This document shows positions 33,890 to 42,708 of a DNA stretch of 64,000 nucleotides, in pieces. Origin of the DNA: HXMU1420-13 sp963691715. Lineage in GTDB: Bacteria > Bacteroidota > Rhodothermia > Balneolales > Balneolaceae. The stretch spans positions 2,666,001 through 2,730,000 of the forward strand of contig OY829281.1 of assembly GCA_963691715.1 (NCBI GenBank), read 5' to 3'. A program made the translations under genes and the position numbers. Position 1 is the stretch's first letter; every line of letters starts with the position of its first letter. Under the pieces are notes generated by a model. It worked only from the letters and a program-made list of their open reading frames with translations, made no database searches and was not told the origin of the DNA.

Positions 33890-34741
33890 ATGAACGTATT
33901 ACAAACCATAGAAGATATTCGAGGAGTTGTAAAACAACTCCAAATAGAGAACAAGAAAGTAGCTTTTGTTCCTACAATGGGTGCATTACATGATGGACAT
34001 CTATCGTTAATTCGGATTGCACGAAGAAGTGCAGATCATGTAATAGTATCCATTTATGTAAATCCCGAGCAGTTTGGTCCAAATGAAGATTATAGTAACT
34101 ATCCACGAACATTAACACGAGATATAGAATTTTGTAAAAACGAAGGGGTGGGGACTGTTTTTACTCCCAATGATGAAATAATGTATGGGAGCGGTGAAAA
34201 ATTTTTTAGCATTCAAATTGAAACTCTTAACACCTATTTAGATGGCGGTAGCCGACCAGGATATTTTCAAGGTATTGCTCTGGTCGTGAATAAGTTATTT
34301 AATATTGTACAACCAAATATTGCTGTATTTGGACAAAAGGATTACCAACAATTTCAGATTATTCAACAGATGGTTAATGAGTTTAATCACGATTTAGAAC
34401 TGTTGATGGCACCTATAGAACGAGCAGATGATGGCTTAGCTTTAAGTAGTAGGAATGCTTATCTAAGCTCAAATGAACGTGAATTAGCTCCTTTACTTAT
34501 AAAAAAAATGCGTGAAAGTGTAACCCAAATTGAAGCAGGTGTGTTAGAGCCAGCTTCATTATTTGAACAAAAGCAAAAGGAGCTAGAAGCAAAAGGCTTC
34601 AAAAATGACTATTTTAACACCTACTCCTTAGATCGAATGGAGCCCGTGACTAACCTCACCAAAGGAGAGGCCTATGTATTGGCAGCCGCTGCATACCTAG
34701 GAAAAACCAGGCTAATTGATAACATTATTTTCGATTGTTGA
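33890..34741 (+). CDS. panC: Pantothenate synthetase
   Basis: PanC condenses pantoate and beta-alanine with ATP to give pantothenate. The 283-residue protein has the nucleotidyltransferase HIGH-type motif in PTMGALHDGHLSLI (residues 28-41), the FGQKDYQQFQII block and the KMSKS-like LSSRNAYLS near 185. Length is typical. panD follows after 3 bp, so the enzyme that makes beta-alanine and the one that uses it are co-expressed. Confidence 0.96.
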   Translation: MNVLQTIEDIRGVVKQLQIENKKVAFVPTMGALHDGHLSLIRIARRSADHVIVSIYVNPEQFGPNEDYSNYPRTLTRDIEFCKNEGVGTVFTPNDEIMYGSGEKFFSIQIETLNTYLDGGSRPGYFQGIALVVNKLFNIVQPNIAVFGQKDYQQFQIIQQMVNEFNHDLELLMAPIERADDGLALSSRNAYLSSNERELAPLLIKKMRESVTQIEAGVLEPASLFEQKQKELEAKGFKNDYFNTYSLDRMEPVTNLTKGEAYVLAAAAYLGKTRLIDNIIFDC

Positions 34742-34744
34742 GCT

Positions 34745-35155
34745 ATGAAACTTACCATGTTTAAATCTAAACTGCACCAAATGATGGTTACTGAAGCCAA
34801 TCTGAATTACGAAGGCAGTATTACCATTGACCAGGATTTGCTGGATGCAGCACACTTATTACCGTATGAAAAAGTACAGGTACTAAATATTACGAATGGC
34901 TCACGCCTCGAAACCTATACTATTCCAGGTGAAAGAGGATCTCGAATCTGTTGTATGAATGGAGCTGCAGCCAGGCTTACACAAGTAGGAGACCGAGTAA
35001 TCATCATTTCATATGCTGAAATGACTCCAGAAGAAGCAAAAAGCTATCGCCCAAGAACAGTTGTTGTTGATGAGAACAATAATCCAAAATCCATACTCGA
35101 TTACTCCCAACCCGAAACGACTTTTGATTTGATAACAGGGCTAGAAACGAAATAA
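34745..35155 (+). CDS. panD: Aspartate 1-decarboxylase
   Basis: PanD makes beta-alanine from aspartate. The 136-residue proenzyme has the autocleavage site Gly24-Ser25 in NYEGSITID, where Ser25 becomes the pyruvoyl group, plus YEKVQVLNITNGSRLETY and NGAAARLTQVGDRVIII, all typical of the family. It is co-transcribed with panC. Confidence 0.96.
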   Translation: MKLTMFKSKLHQMMVTEANLNYEGSITIDQDLLDAAHLLPYEKVQVLNITNGSRLETYTIPGERGSRICCMNGAAARLTQVGDRVIIISYAEMTPEEAKSYRPRTVVVDENNNPKSILDYSQPETTFDLITGLETK

Positions 35156-35204
35156 TTAAATTATTTTTTGATTATTAGTCTCTTTTAAGCAAAAAGTTCT
35201 AACT

Positions 35205-35212
35205 TAGCTTTG
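35205..35212 (+). promoter_or_regulatory. Candidate -7 element TAGCTTTG
   Basis: TAGCTTTG fits TAnnTTTG and lies 17 bp before the TTG start of the SLC12-type transporter, which would give a very short leader. No good -33 element is seen at the usual spacing. Confidence 0.3.
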
Positions 35213-35228
35213 CAACGAAAAAATACGT

Positions 35229-37448
35229 TTGGCAAAAGTAAATCAAAAACAACATGTTTTAACCGCAAAAGAAGGAGGGTTAGGTACTTTTGGTGGTGTA
35301 TTTACCCCATCGATATTAACCATACTCGGGGTTATTATGTACCTTCGTTTTGGTTGGGTTGTAGGTAATGTTGGTTTAATTGGCACATTAATTATCGTAA
35401 CCCTTTCAACAAGCATTACTTTTCTTACAGGTCTTTCTATAGCTTCGATAGCTACCGACCAACGAGTACGGATTGGGGGCGCGTATTATATGATCAGCCG
35501 ATCTTTAGGTATTGAATCTGGTGGTGCTATTGGAATTCCACTTTATTTCGCACAAGCTTTATCAATTGCACTATATACGGTAGGGTTTGCGGAAAGTGTG
35601 GTACGTGTATTTCCATTAATGGACGAAAAAATGATAGGCATTATCACTACGGTGTTGGTTTCTATATTAGCATTAGCGTCTGCAAAGGCTGCAATACGAG
35701 CGCAATATATAATTATGGTTGGTATTGCTTTATCACTTTTAAGTCTAGTTTTTGGAAGCCCTATCGAAGGGGTAACCATTGATATGTGGAATGCACGAGC
35801 AGCGGAATCAGAAAGTTTTTGGGTAGTATTTGCAGTTTTTTTCCCTGCAGTAACTGGGATAATGGCTGGTGTAAACATGTCAGGTGATTTGGAAACACCA
35901 AAAAAATCAATTCCATCGGGCACATTTATAGCTATTGGAGTAGGCTACATAATCTATATGGCTCTCCCATTTATACTAGCAATGCGCGCTGATACAAATA
36001 GCCTACTAAATGATCCATTAGTAATGCGAAATATTTCGTTTTGGGGAGATGCCATTCTTGTAGGAGTATGGGGTGCTACTTTATCAAGTGCTGTGGGTAG
36101 TATTTTAGGAGCGCCCAGAGTTCTTCAAGCCTTAGCAAAAGATCAAATTTTACCGCCTTTTCTAGGCTGGCTAGGCAAAGGATCTGGAGATGATGATACT
36201 CCAAGACTCGGAACCATTTTTACTATGGTGATAGCATTATTAGCTGTTTGGTTTGGTGATTTAAACCTTATTGCTCCCGTACTTACCATGTTTTTTTTAA
36301 CTACCTATGGAGTTTTAAATGTAGCCGCCGGTACAGAACGATTTCTTCGAAGTCCATCATTTCGACCAACTTTTAGAGTTCATTGGTTTTTTTCGTTGTT
36401 AGGTGCTCTTGGATGTATTGCTGTAATGATTTTGATTAATATAGTAGCTACGATCATTGCTTTTACTTTTGTTGGTTTGATTTTCACCTGGCTGAAAAGA
36501 CGAGAAATTAAATCTGCATGGGGAGATATTGGGCGGGGAATTTGGATGGCTATTATTCGAGCAGGCTTAATTCGACTTAGTGAAGATCAAGAACCTAAAA
36601 ATTGGCGTCCAAATCCATTAGTTCTGGCTGGTTCTCCGACCAAACGTTGGCATCTTATAGATTTTGCAAACACAATTACCCATGATCGAGGACTACTAAG
36701 TGTTGCTTCTTTAATTCCAGAAGGTGCAATAAGTATGGATCAAAAACAAAGAATGACGGTACATATTAGAGAGTTTTTATCGAAACGAGGAATACAAGGC
36801 TTGGTCAAAGTGGTTGCGGCTAATGATCGGTTTCAAGGGGTAATAAATTTAGTTCAATCATTTGGTTTAGGTGCACTAGAGCCGAATACAATAATTCTAG
36901 GCGATAGTGAAGACCCAAAATTTAGATCAGATTTTTGTAGAATGATTTCCAAATTTCATGAATTTCAGCGTAATGTTCTTATTGTTCATAAAGGAGAAAG
37001 AGAATTAGCTTTTCGAAACCGTAAACGTATTGATGTTTGGTGGGGAGGATTGAAGGGAAACGGTGGTTTGATGATGATTTTAGCCTATTTGATGAACTCA
37101 AGTCTAGATTGGAGAGATGCAGAACTACATTTTAAAATGATGGTTGGTGATGAAGATGCTGTTGAGGCCACACAAGAGAATATTCTAGACCTTTTAGAAG
37201 AGATACGTATTCGCGCATTTGTAGATATAATTCCAGCAAAAGGGCGTACATTCGATGAGGTGCTAAAAAAATATTCTTCGAATGCAGATCTCATTTTCCT
37301 TGGTTTGGCAGAGCCCGGTGAACATTTTGAAGAATACTACGAAAAAGTTCAGCATAGAGTAAATGGATTGCCAACTACAATTCTTGCATTAGCTGCTCAA
37401 GAGATTTCCTTTGGTGAAGTTCTCATCAAAAAAGATACCATGGAGTGA
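35229..37448 (+). CDS. SLC12-type (Na-K-Cl cotransporter-like) APC transporter
   Basis: The 739-residue protein has about 12 membrane segments of the APC fold (residues ~20-430: GGVFTPSILTILGVIMYLRFGWVVGN, FFPAVTGIMAGVNMSGDL) and a long cytosolic C-terminal domain. That domain contains RIDVWWGGLKGNGGLMMIL and DLIFLGLAEPG, which parallel the IDVWW and C-terminal blocks of eukaryotic cation-chloride cotransporters. It probably moves chloride with sodium or potassium, or amino acids. The start is TTG at 35229, chosen because the SLC12-like N-terminus (LGTFGGVFTPSILTILG) follows at once and no ATG is closer. Confidence 0.85.
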   Translation: MAKVNQKQHVLTAKEGGLGTFGGVFTPSILTILGVIMYLRFGWVVGNVGLIGTLIIVTLSTSITFLTGLSIASIATDQRVRIGGAYYMISRSLGIESGGAIGIPLYFAQALSIALYTVGFAESVVRVFPLMDEKMIGIITTVLVSILALASAKAAIRAQYIIMVGIALSLLSLVFGSPIEGVTIDMWNARAAESESFWVVFAVFFPAVTGIMAGVNMSGDLETPKKSIPSGTFIAIGVGYIIYMALPFILAMRADTNSLLNDPLVMRNISFWGDAILVGVWGATLSSAVGSILGAPRVLQALAKDQILPPFLGWLGKGSGDDDTPRLGTIFTMVIALLAVWFGDLNLIAPVLTMFFLTTYGVLNVAAGTERFLRSPSFRPTFRVHWFFSLLGALGCIAVMILINIVATIIAFTFVGLIFTWLKRREIKSAWGDIGRGIWMAIIRAGLIRLSEDQEPKNWRPNPLVLAGSPTKRWHLIDFANTITHDRGLLSVASLIPEGAISMDQKQRMTVHIREFLSKRGIQGLVKVVAANDRFQGVINLVQSFGLGALEPNTIILGDSEDPKFRSDFCRMISKFHEFQRNVLIVHKGERELAFRNRKRIDVWWGGLKGNGGLMMILAYLMNSSLDWRDAELHFKMMVGDEDAVEATQENILDLLEEIRIRAFVDIIPAKGRTFDEVLKKYSSNADLIFLGLAEPGEHFEEYYEKVQHRVNGLPTTILALAAQEISFGEVLIKKDTME

Positions 37449-37460
37449 TCTTAACTTTGC

Positions 37461-37555
37461 CCTACAAAATCAGGAAGTAATTCCAAAAATCGTGCAGAGG
37501 TTTTTATTCCACGATGAAAATCCTGTATGGAGAACTTCTCGTTTGGTGAATGGAT
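37461..37555 (+). repeat. 95-bp direct repeat, left copy (M20 gene 3' end)
   Basis: This is 92/95 identical to 42713-42807 in the same orientation. Read on the minus strand it encodes IHSPNEKFSIQDFHRG and then TSARFLELLPDFVGQS followed by a stop, the C-terminal end of the M20 dipeptidase. There is no other M20 sequence here, so it is a fragment. The 246-bp gap 37449-37694 otherwise holds only the promoter side of the HlyD-like gene. Confidence 0.9.
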
Positions 37556-37694
37556 GGGGTCTAATTTTCTGGGGTATGTATTTTGTAGAATTCTAACTAT
37601 TTATTTTGAATCAAATTAAATTAGCAATAACATGCTGACAATTATTGTTATAAAGAACTGTAATTTGGGTATTCTTCAGTTAAAATATTGGTAA

Positions 37695-38951
37695 ATGGAT
37701 AAAAGAATAGCACTTGGTGTTACATTCATAGCACTCATTGTAATAGTGTGGGTAGTTGTAAAAAGTAGTGATGAAGAATCGATAAATCTTTACATTTCAC
37801 CTGAAAAAAGTGATTTTTTAGTCGATGTTGTTACAACCGGTGAATTAAGAGCCAAGAATTCTACAGATATATCTGGACCAAGAGGTATGATGGAATTCCG
37901 GATTAATCAAGTTAAAATCCAACGCTTGGTTGCAGAGGGGAGTGTTGTAAATAAAGGTGATTTTGTTGCTGAGCTAGATAGATCTGAAATTATGGGAAAA
38001 CTTCAAGATGCTCAATTAGATGTACAAACTGCTGAATCACTGGTATTACAAGCTCAATTAGATAGTACACTTGAATTATCACAGGCAAGAGATAACTTAA
38101 TAAATTTAAAATTCGCGTTGGAAGAACGCCAAATTGAATTGGATCAATCTCAATATGAATCGCCAGCTGTACAAAGAAGGGCCGAAATTGATTTAGATAA
38201 AGCAAGAAGACAATTAGCACAGGAAACAAAGAACTATCAGACAAAAGTAATGCAGGCTGAAGCAAAACTTCAGGAAAGAGAGGCTGAATTGTCTAAAAAG
38301 CAAAATGAGATTCAGCGTATCATGGAAGTAATGAACCAATTTACAGTTTTTGCACCAGAACAGGGAATGGTTATTTATCGTAAAAATTGGGATGGGACAA
38401 AAATTACGGAAGGATCTCAGCTTAGCTCATGGAGTCCTACGGTAGCTGTTTTACCTGATTTTAGAGTGATGGAGTCGGTAACATACATTAATGAAGTTGA
38501 TATTCAGAAAATTGAATTGGGTCAGGAAGTCTTCATTGGTCTTGATGCTATGCCAGAGAAATCATTGACAGGGATTGTTACAAGCGTTGCCAATATAGGT
38601 GAGCAACGAAAAAACTATGACTCCAAAGTTTTTGAAGTGATCGTTGAGGTTCATGAAAGTGACAGTCTTCTTCGACCTGCTATGACAACCAGCAATCAAA
38701 TTATTATTGAAAAACATAATGATGCTTTACATATCCCTCTAGAAGCAATTCATGCCATAGATTCGTTAAGTTTCGTTGCCATTCAAGAAGGATCAAAAAC
38801 GTATATGCAAGAAGTAGAGTTGGGACCAATGAATGATAATTCAGTAATAATAAATCGGGGAATTGTAGGCGATGAAGATTTATTACTGACTTTTCCAGAT
38901 ACTACTGGAATAAGAATTGAACTACTCTCTGAATTATTGTTAAAAAATTAA
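37695..38951 (+). CDS. Periplasmic adaptor (HlyD/MacA-like membrane fusion protein)
   Basis: The 418-residue protein has one N-terminal membrane helix (IALGVTFIALIVIVWVVV), a barrel-sandwich lipoyl-like region split by a long coiled coil (residues ~105-215: LQDAQLDVQTAESLVLQAQ through LQEREAELSKKQNEIQR), and a beta-barrel domain. This is the adaptor of a tripartite efflux pump, linking an inner-membrane ABC permease to TolC. The MacB-type permease gene follows after 3 bp and a TolC gene after that. Confidence 0.88.
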   Translation: MDKRIALGVTFIALIVIVWVVVKSSDEESINLYISPEKSDFLVDVVTTGELRAKNSTDISGPRGMMEFRINQVKIQRLVAEGSVVNKGDFVAELDRSEIMGKLQDAQLDVQTAESLVLQAQLDSTLELSQARDNLINLKFALEERQIELDQSQYESPAVQRRAEIDLDKARRQLAQETKNYQTKVMQAEAKLQEREAELSKKQNEIQRIMEVMNQFTVFAPEQGMVIYRKNWDGTKITEGSQLSSWSPTVAVLPDFRVMESVTYINEVDIQKIELGQEVFIGLDAMPEKSLTGIVTSVANIGEQRKNYDSKVFEVIVEVHESDSLLRPAMTTSNQIIIEKHNDALHIPLEAIHAIDSLSFVAIQEGSKTYMQEVELGPMNDNSVIINRGIVGDEDLLLTFPDTTGIRIELLSELLLKN

Positions 38952-38954
38952 ACA

Positions 38955-40313
38955 ATGCTTCAGAAACTACTCTACAACTTTGACATAGCAATTGAAGCTA
39001 TTTTTTTGAATAAGCTGCGCGCTTTACTTACTTCCTTAGGTATAATTTTTGGAGTGGCATCGGTAATAGCCATGCTGGCAATAGGTACAGGAGCACAACA
39101 AGAAATATTGGCACAAATGGAATTACTTGGTACAAACAATATCATCATTCAGCCAGTTTTAGAACAGATAGAAGGTGTAATTAAGAATTCAGAATCCACT
39201 AATAAAGATAGCAAAAAGTATTCTCCTGGACTGAATTTGCATGATATTGAGAGCATTAAATCCATAATCCCAGAAGTTGAATATATTACACCAGAGATTA
39301 TTTTCGAGACTAATTTCATGCGTAATGCTAGGTTACGAAGTGGTAAAATTGTTGGTGTTAATAATGATTATTTTTCCATCAACAATTTTGACATTGCTGA
39401 AGGAGATTCATTTACTGAGCAGCAAATAAAAAATGCAGCTCCAGTTTGCGTGATAGGACATGATGATAAAACTAAGTTCTTTCCTGGTGAAGACCCTATT
39501 GGTAAAAAGATCAAAGTTGGAGAACTTTGGTTAACAGTAGTTGGAGTATTAGAAAAGAAAGACCTGAGTACTGAGAATATCGAAAGTCTGGGTATCAGAA
39601 ATTATAATCTGGATGTCTTCTTACCTGCAAATACACTATTGTTAAGATTTAAAAATAGAGCTTTAGTCACCAAAAATGACCTTGATGCTTCCGGTGGATT
39701 TGGTGGTGGTGTAATAATCTTTGGTTTAGATAACGAAGGAGAAGAGGAAGCAACGACTAACTATCATCAATTAGATAAACTCATTGTTCGAGTATCAGAT
39801 ACAAAATTTAGTGTGGCAATCGCAGAGGTCTTGTCAAGAATGCTAAAAAGACGACATAATGATGTGGTAGACTTCGAAATAATTGTACCTGAACAGCTGC
39901 TACAACAAGAGCAAAGAACCCGAAGGATCTTCAATGTAGTTCTCTCTTCAATTGCCTCCATTTCACTGATCGTTGGTGGCATTGGCATAATGAATATAAT
40001 GCTGGCTTCTGTCGTAGAGCGCTATCGTGAAATCGGTGTAAGAATGGCAGTAGGAGCCCAAAAAAGAGATATCGAAATGCAGTTTCTAACAGAAGCATTA
40101 GCAATAAGTATTTCGGGCGGCATGTTAGGAATTTTACTTGGTATAGCTTTCGGTTTGGCTATTGAGGTTACAGCAGATATTAATACAGTTGTAACCCCTA
40201 TTTCCATTTTCATTTCATTTGGAGTTGCACTGATGATAGGGGTGATATTCGGGTACTTTCCTGCAAAAAGAGCAGCCCAACAAGATCCAGTACATGCTTT
40301 AAGACATGAATAA
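38955..40313 (+). CDS. MacB/FtsX-type ABC transporter permease
   Basis: This 452-residue permease has the MacB topology: one N-terminal membrane helix (LRALLTSLGIIFGVASVIAMLAIGTGA), a large periplasmic domain (residues ~45-320), then three C-terminal helices with the FtsX signature GGIGIMNIMLASVVERYREIGVRMAVGA. No ATP-binding domain is fused and no ATPase gene is adjacent, so it must borrow one encoded elsewhere or not function as an ATP-driven pump. Its end overlaps the TolC gene by 8 bp. Confidence 0.88.
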   Translation: MLQKLLYNFDIAIEAIFLNKLRALLTSLGIIFGVASVIAMLAIGTGAQQEILAQMELLGTNNIIIQPVLEQIEGVIKNSESTNKDSKKYSPGLNLHDIESIKSIIPEVEYITPEIIFETNFMRNARLRSGKIVGVNNDYFSINNFDIAEGDSFTEQQIKNAAPVCVIGHDDKTKFFPGEDPIGKKIKVGELWLTVVGVLEKKDLSTENIESLGIRNYNLDVFLPANTLLLRFKNRALVTKNDLDASGGFGGGVIIFGLDNEGEEEATTNYHQLDKLIVRVSDTKFSVAIAEVLSRMLKRRHNDVVDFEIIVPEQLLQQEQRTRRIFNVVLSSIASISLIVGGIGIMNIMLASVVERYREIGVRMAVGAQKRDIEMQFLTEALAISISGGMLGILLGIAFGLAIEVTADINTVVTPISIFISFGVALMIGVIFGYFPAKRAAQQDPVHALRHE

Positions 40314-41778
40314 ATATATACTCATAATTACATTCATCGCATTTGGGTTATTTAAACCGAGCGAAACAGAGGCACAACAACAGATATATACGCTAGAAAG
40401 CAGTATTGAATATGCAAAACAAAATAGTCCTCTTTCAAGAGCTGCAAGGTTTGCTATTCTTTCAGCTAAATGGAGATATAAATCTTTTCGCGCTGATTTA
40501 TACCCGAGTTTAGCAATAAGCGGTGATGCACCCAATTTTAATAAATCCATTTTCTCGAATGTGCTTGATGATGGTACCATCACGTTTTCGTCAGGGACTC
40601 AATCTGAAGCTTCTGCTGCATTATCAGTAAATCAGAACATCACTCCTACGGGTGGTAGATTATCAGTTTCTTCTGGGATAACCAGACTTGGAATATTTCA
40701 GGCAGAAAATACTTATCTATGGCAGAGTACACCACTAGTTGCTTCGATTTACCAACCTATATTTCAGTTCAATAGCCTGAAATGGAGAAACAGAACAGAG
40801 CCCCTTCGATACAAAATTGCTCAGAAGCAATATGTTGAGAATATGGAAGATTTAGCTTTAACTGTTACACAAAGTTATTTTAGTGTACTGATTGGTAAGA
40901 TTAATATGGAAGTCGCTGAATTTAATATCACTGTAAACGATTCTATTTTCAATATTTCAAAGGGTAGATTTGAAGTTGGAAGTATCGCAGAAAACGAATT
41001 GTTACAGAGTGAACTTGAGTACAGAAATGCAAGAACATCTTATACATCTGCAAGTTTAAATTATCAGAGAGCGCTAGAAAATTTCAAAGGATTGCTAGGT
41101 ATTGATGATGAGACAGAAATCGATATTGTGGTACCTGATGTTGCGAGAGAAATGTATGTTGATGTAGATAAAGCACTTGATTTGGCTACTAAAAATAACT
41201 CGACCAGTTTGTTATTTGATTTGAATCGATTACTAGCAGATCAGACCTATGATCAGGCAAGAAAAAACACAGGTTTTTCAGCAAATTTGCAGGCGAGTTT
41301 TGGTTTAAATCAAACTTCAAAAGATATCATTGACTTGTATAATGATCCTCAAAACCGACAGTTTTTTAATATTGGTTTTCAAATTCCCATTTTCAATTGG
41401 GGAAAAAATCAGGCAGAGATTAAGTCTGCAAAAAATGAGCAGCAAGAAACTGCTAACACAATTGCGTATCAAAAACTACAGTTTGAACTAAGTGTTAAGA
41501 GTACTGTTCGTGAGTTTCTTCAACTTCGTGATCAGGTGGAGTTAGCACAGATTTCAGATGATATTGCTGCAAGGCGTTATGATGTAGCCAAGAATAGATA
41601 TCTGATTGGTAAAATTGATATTACCAATTTGTTTATTGCTCAAAATGAAAAAGATCAGGCAAGAAGAAGTTACATAGCTGCACTTCGTACGTATTGGGAA
41701 GGCTATTACAACTTGTGCCGACTTACACTCTACAATTTTGAGAGGAATATGGCGATCGAATATGAACAGGAGTTTTAG
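40306..41778 (+). CDS. TolC-family outer membrane efflux protein
   Basis: The 490-residue protein has a signal peptide (MNKYILIITFIAFGLFKPSETEAQ) and the long helical repeats of TolC (outer membrane efflux) proteins, with two internally similar halves: LTVTQSYFSVLIGKINMEVAEFNI and QLRDQVELAQISDDIAARRY. It forms the outer-membrane duct of the tripartite pump. Its 3' end overlaps the convergent alpha/beta hydrolase gene by 4 bp. Confidence 0.9.
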   Translation: MNKYILIITFIAFGLFKPSETEAQQQIYTLESSIEYAKQNSPLSRAARFAILSAKWRYKSFRADLYPSLAISGDAPNFNKSIFSNVLDDGTITFSSGTQSEASAALSVNQNITPTGGRLSVSSGITRLGIFQAENTYLWQSTPLVASIYQPIFQFNSLKWRNRTEPLRYKIAQKQYVENMEDLALTVTQSYFSVLIGKINMEVAEFNITVNDSIFNISKGRFEVGSIAENELLQSELEYRNARTSYTSASLNYQRALENFKGLLGIDDETEIDIVVPDVAREMYVDVDKALDLATKNNSTSLLFDLNRLLADQTYDQARKNTGFSANLQASFGLNQTSKDIIDLYNDPQNRQFFNIGFQIPIFNWGKNQAEIKSAKNEQQETANTIAYQKLQFELSVKSTVREFLQLRDQVELAQISDDIAARRYDVAKNRYLIGKIDITNLFIAQNEKDQARRSYIAALRTYWEGYYNLCRLTLYNFERNMAIEYEQEF

Positions 41779-42698
41779 TCATCTAGAAAACTATAGATGC
41801 TATTGTAAAACTTTTCTGGCTTTTCAATAAATGGAAAATGACCAGCTTGTTTGATATCAACTAATTTCGAATTTGGTATTGCCACATTTAATGATGGTCC
41901 CGCAATTTTTGATAGCGGATCGTAGTCTCCATAAAGCAACAGAGTTGGAGCTTCAATATTTTGTAGATTAGCATGAAAATCGTAATTCATTAATTCCGGA
42001 GATAAATATCTAAGTAGTTCACTGGATCGACCGTAGTTTTCATTGATATTAAGCTGAAGACTATCTATTAAACGTTCATCATAAAATTGACGACGGAATC
42101 CAATTTTCATCAAAGCTTCAATCGTTTCTGGGTCTCTTTGTTCGAAACCCTCTGACTGAATAAGGGACATCCTTTCCCTCATGTCTTCTTCAGTGAACCG
42201 AACTCCAAGAATTTGATTTGATTGCATGTTGATCTCAGAGCTAGCTGAAATAGAGTTAATAAGCATTAGCCTCTTAACTTTTTCCGGATATTTAATTGCG
42301 TAATTCATTGCAATTAAACCTCCGAAGGAGTGAGCCATTAAATTTATTACTCTGATTCCAAACTTTTTTCTCAGTGCTTCAATATCTTCGATGAATGCAT
42401 CAAGATTAATAGATGATGAATCGACATTCATCAAAGAAGCTCCTGAAACTCGTTGATCATAAAAGATGAGTTGATGATCTTGAGCCAACGATTCAAGGTG
42501 TGGAAGGTAGTAATCATGACTAAGCCCTGGTCCACCATGAACTATCAAAATAGGCTCACCTTTCCCCATTGTTTTCACAAATAGTTCAGTGCCATTTATG
42601 CTTTGAACACCGCTTTTAACAATAATTTCTTGATTGCTAAAATTACAAGATGATATAGCGAACAGGGCAGCTATAAAGAATGATAGAAATAATTTCAT
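41775..42698 (-). CDS. Alpha/beta hydrolase lipoprotein (proline iminopeptidase-like)
   Basis: This 307-residue lipoprotein (signal MKLFLSFFIAALFAISSC) has the alpha/beta hydrolase set: oxyanion loop LIVHGGPGLSHDYYL, nucleophile elbow LMAHSFGGLIAM, Asp in LLYGDYDPLSK and His in QAGHFPFIEKP. HGGPG is typical of prolyl aminopeptidases (S33), but its periplasmic location leaves the substrate open. It lies inside the segment bracketed by the 95-bp repeats, whose right copy begins 15 bp upstream of its ATG. Confidence 0.85.
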   Translation of the reverse strand: MKLFLSFFIAALFAISSCNFSNQEIIVKSGVQSINGTELFVKTMGKGEPILIVHGGPGLSHDYYLPHLESLAQDHQLIFYDQRVSGASLMNVDSSSINLDAFIEDIEALRKKFGIRVINLMAHSFGGLIAMNYAIKYPEKVKRLMLINSISASSEINMQSNQILGVRFTEEDMRERMSLIQSEGFEQRDPETIEALMKIGFRRQFYDERLIDSLQLNINENYGRSSELLRYLSPELMNYDFHANLQNIEAPTLLLYGDYDPLSKIAGPSLNVAIPNSKLVDIKQAGHFPFIEKPEKFYNSIYSFLDD

Positions 42699-42708
42699 TG
42701 TAGAAAGA

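Noticed and set aside
37411..37596. Plus-strand open frame across the left 95-bp repeat
   Set aside because: It overlaps the transporter gene end and reads the M20 fragment antisense; no homology or start signal.
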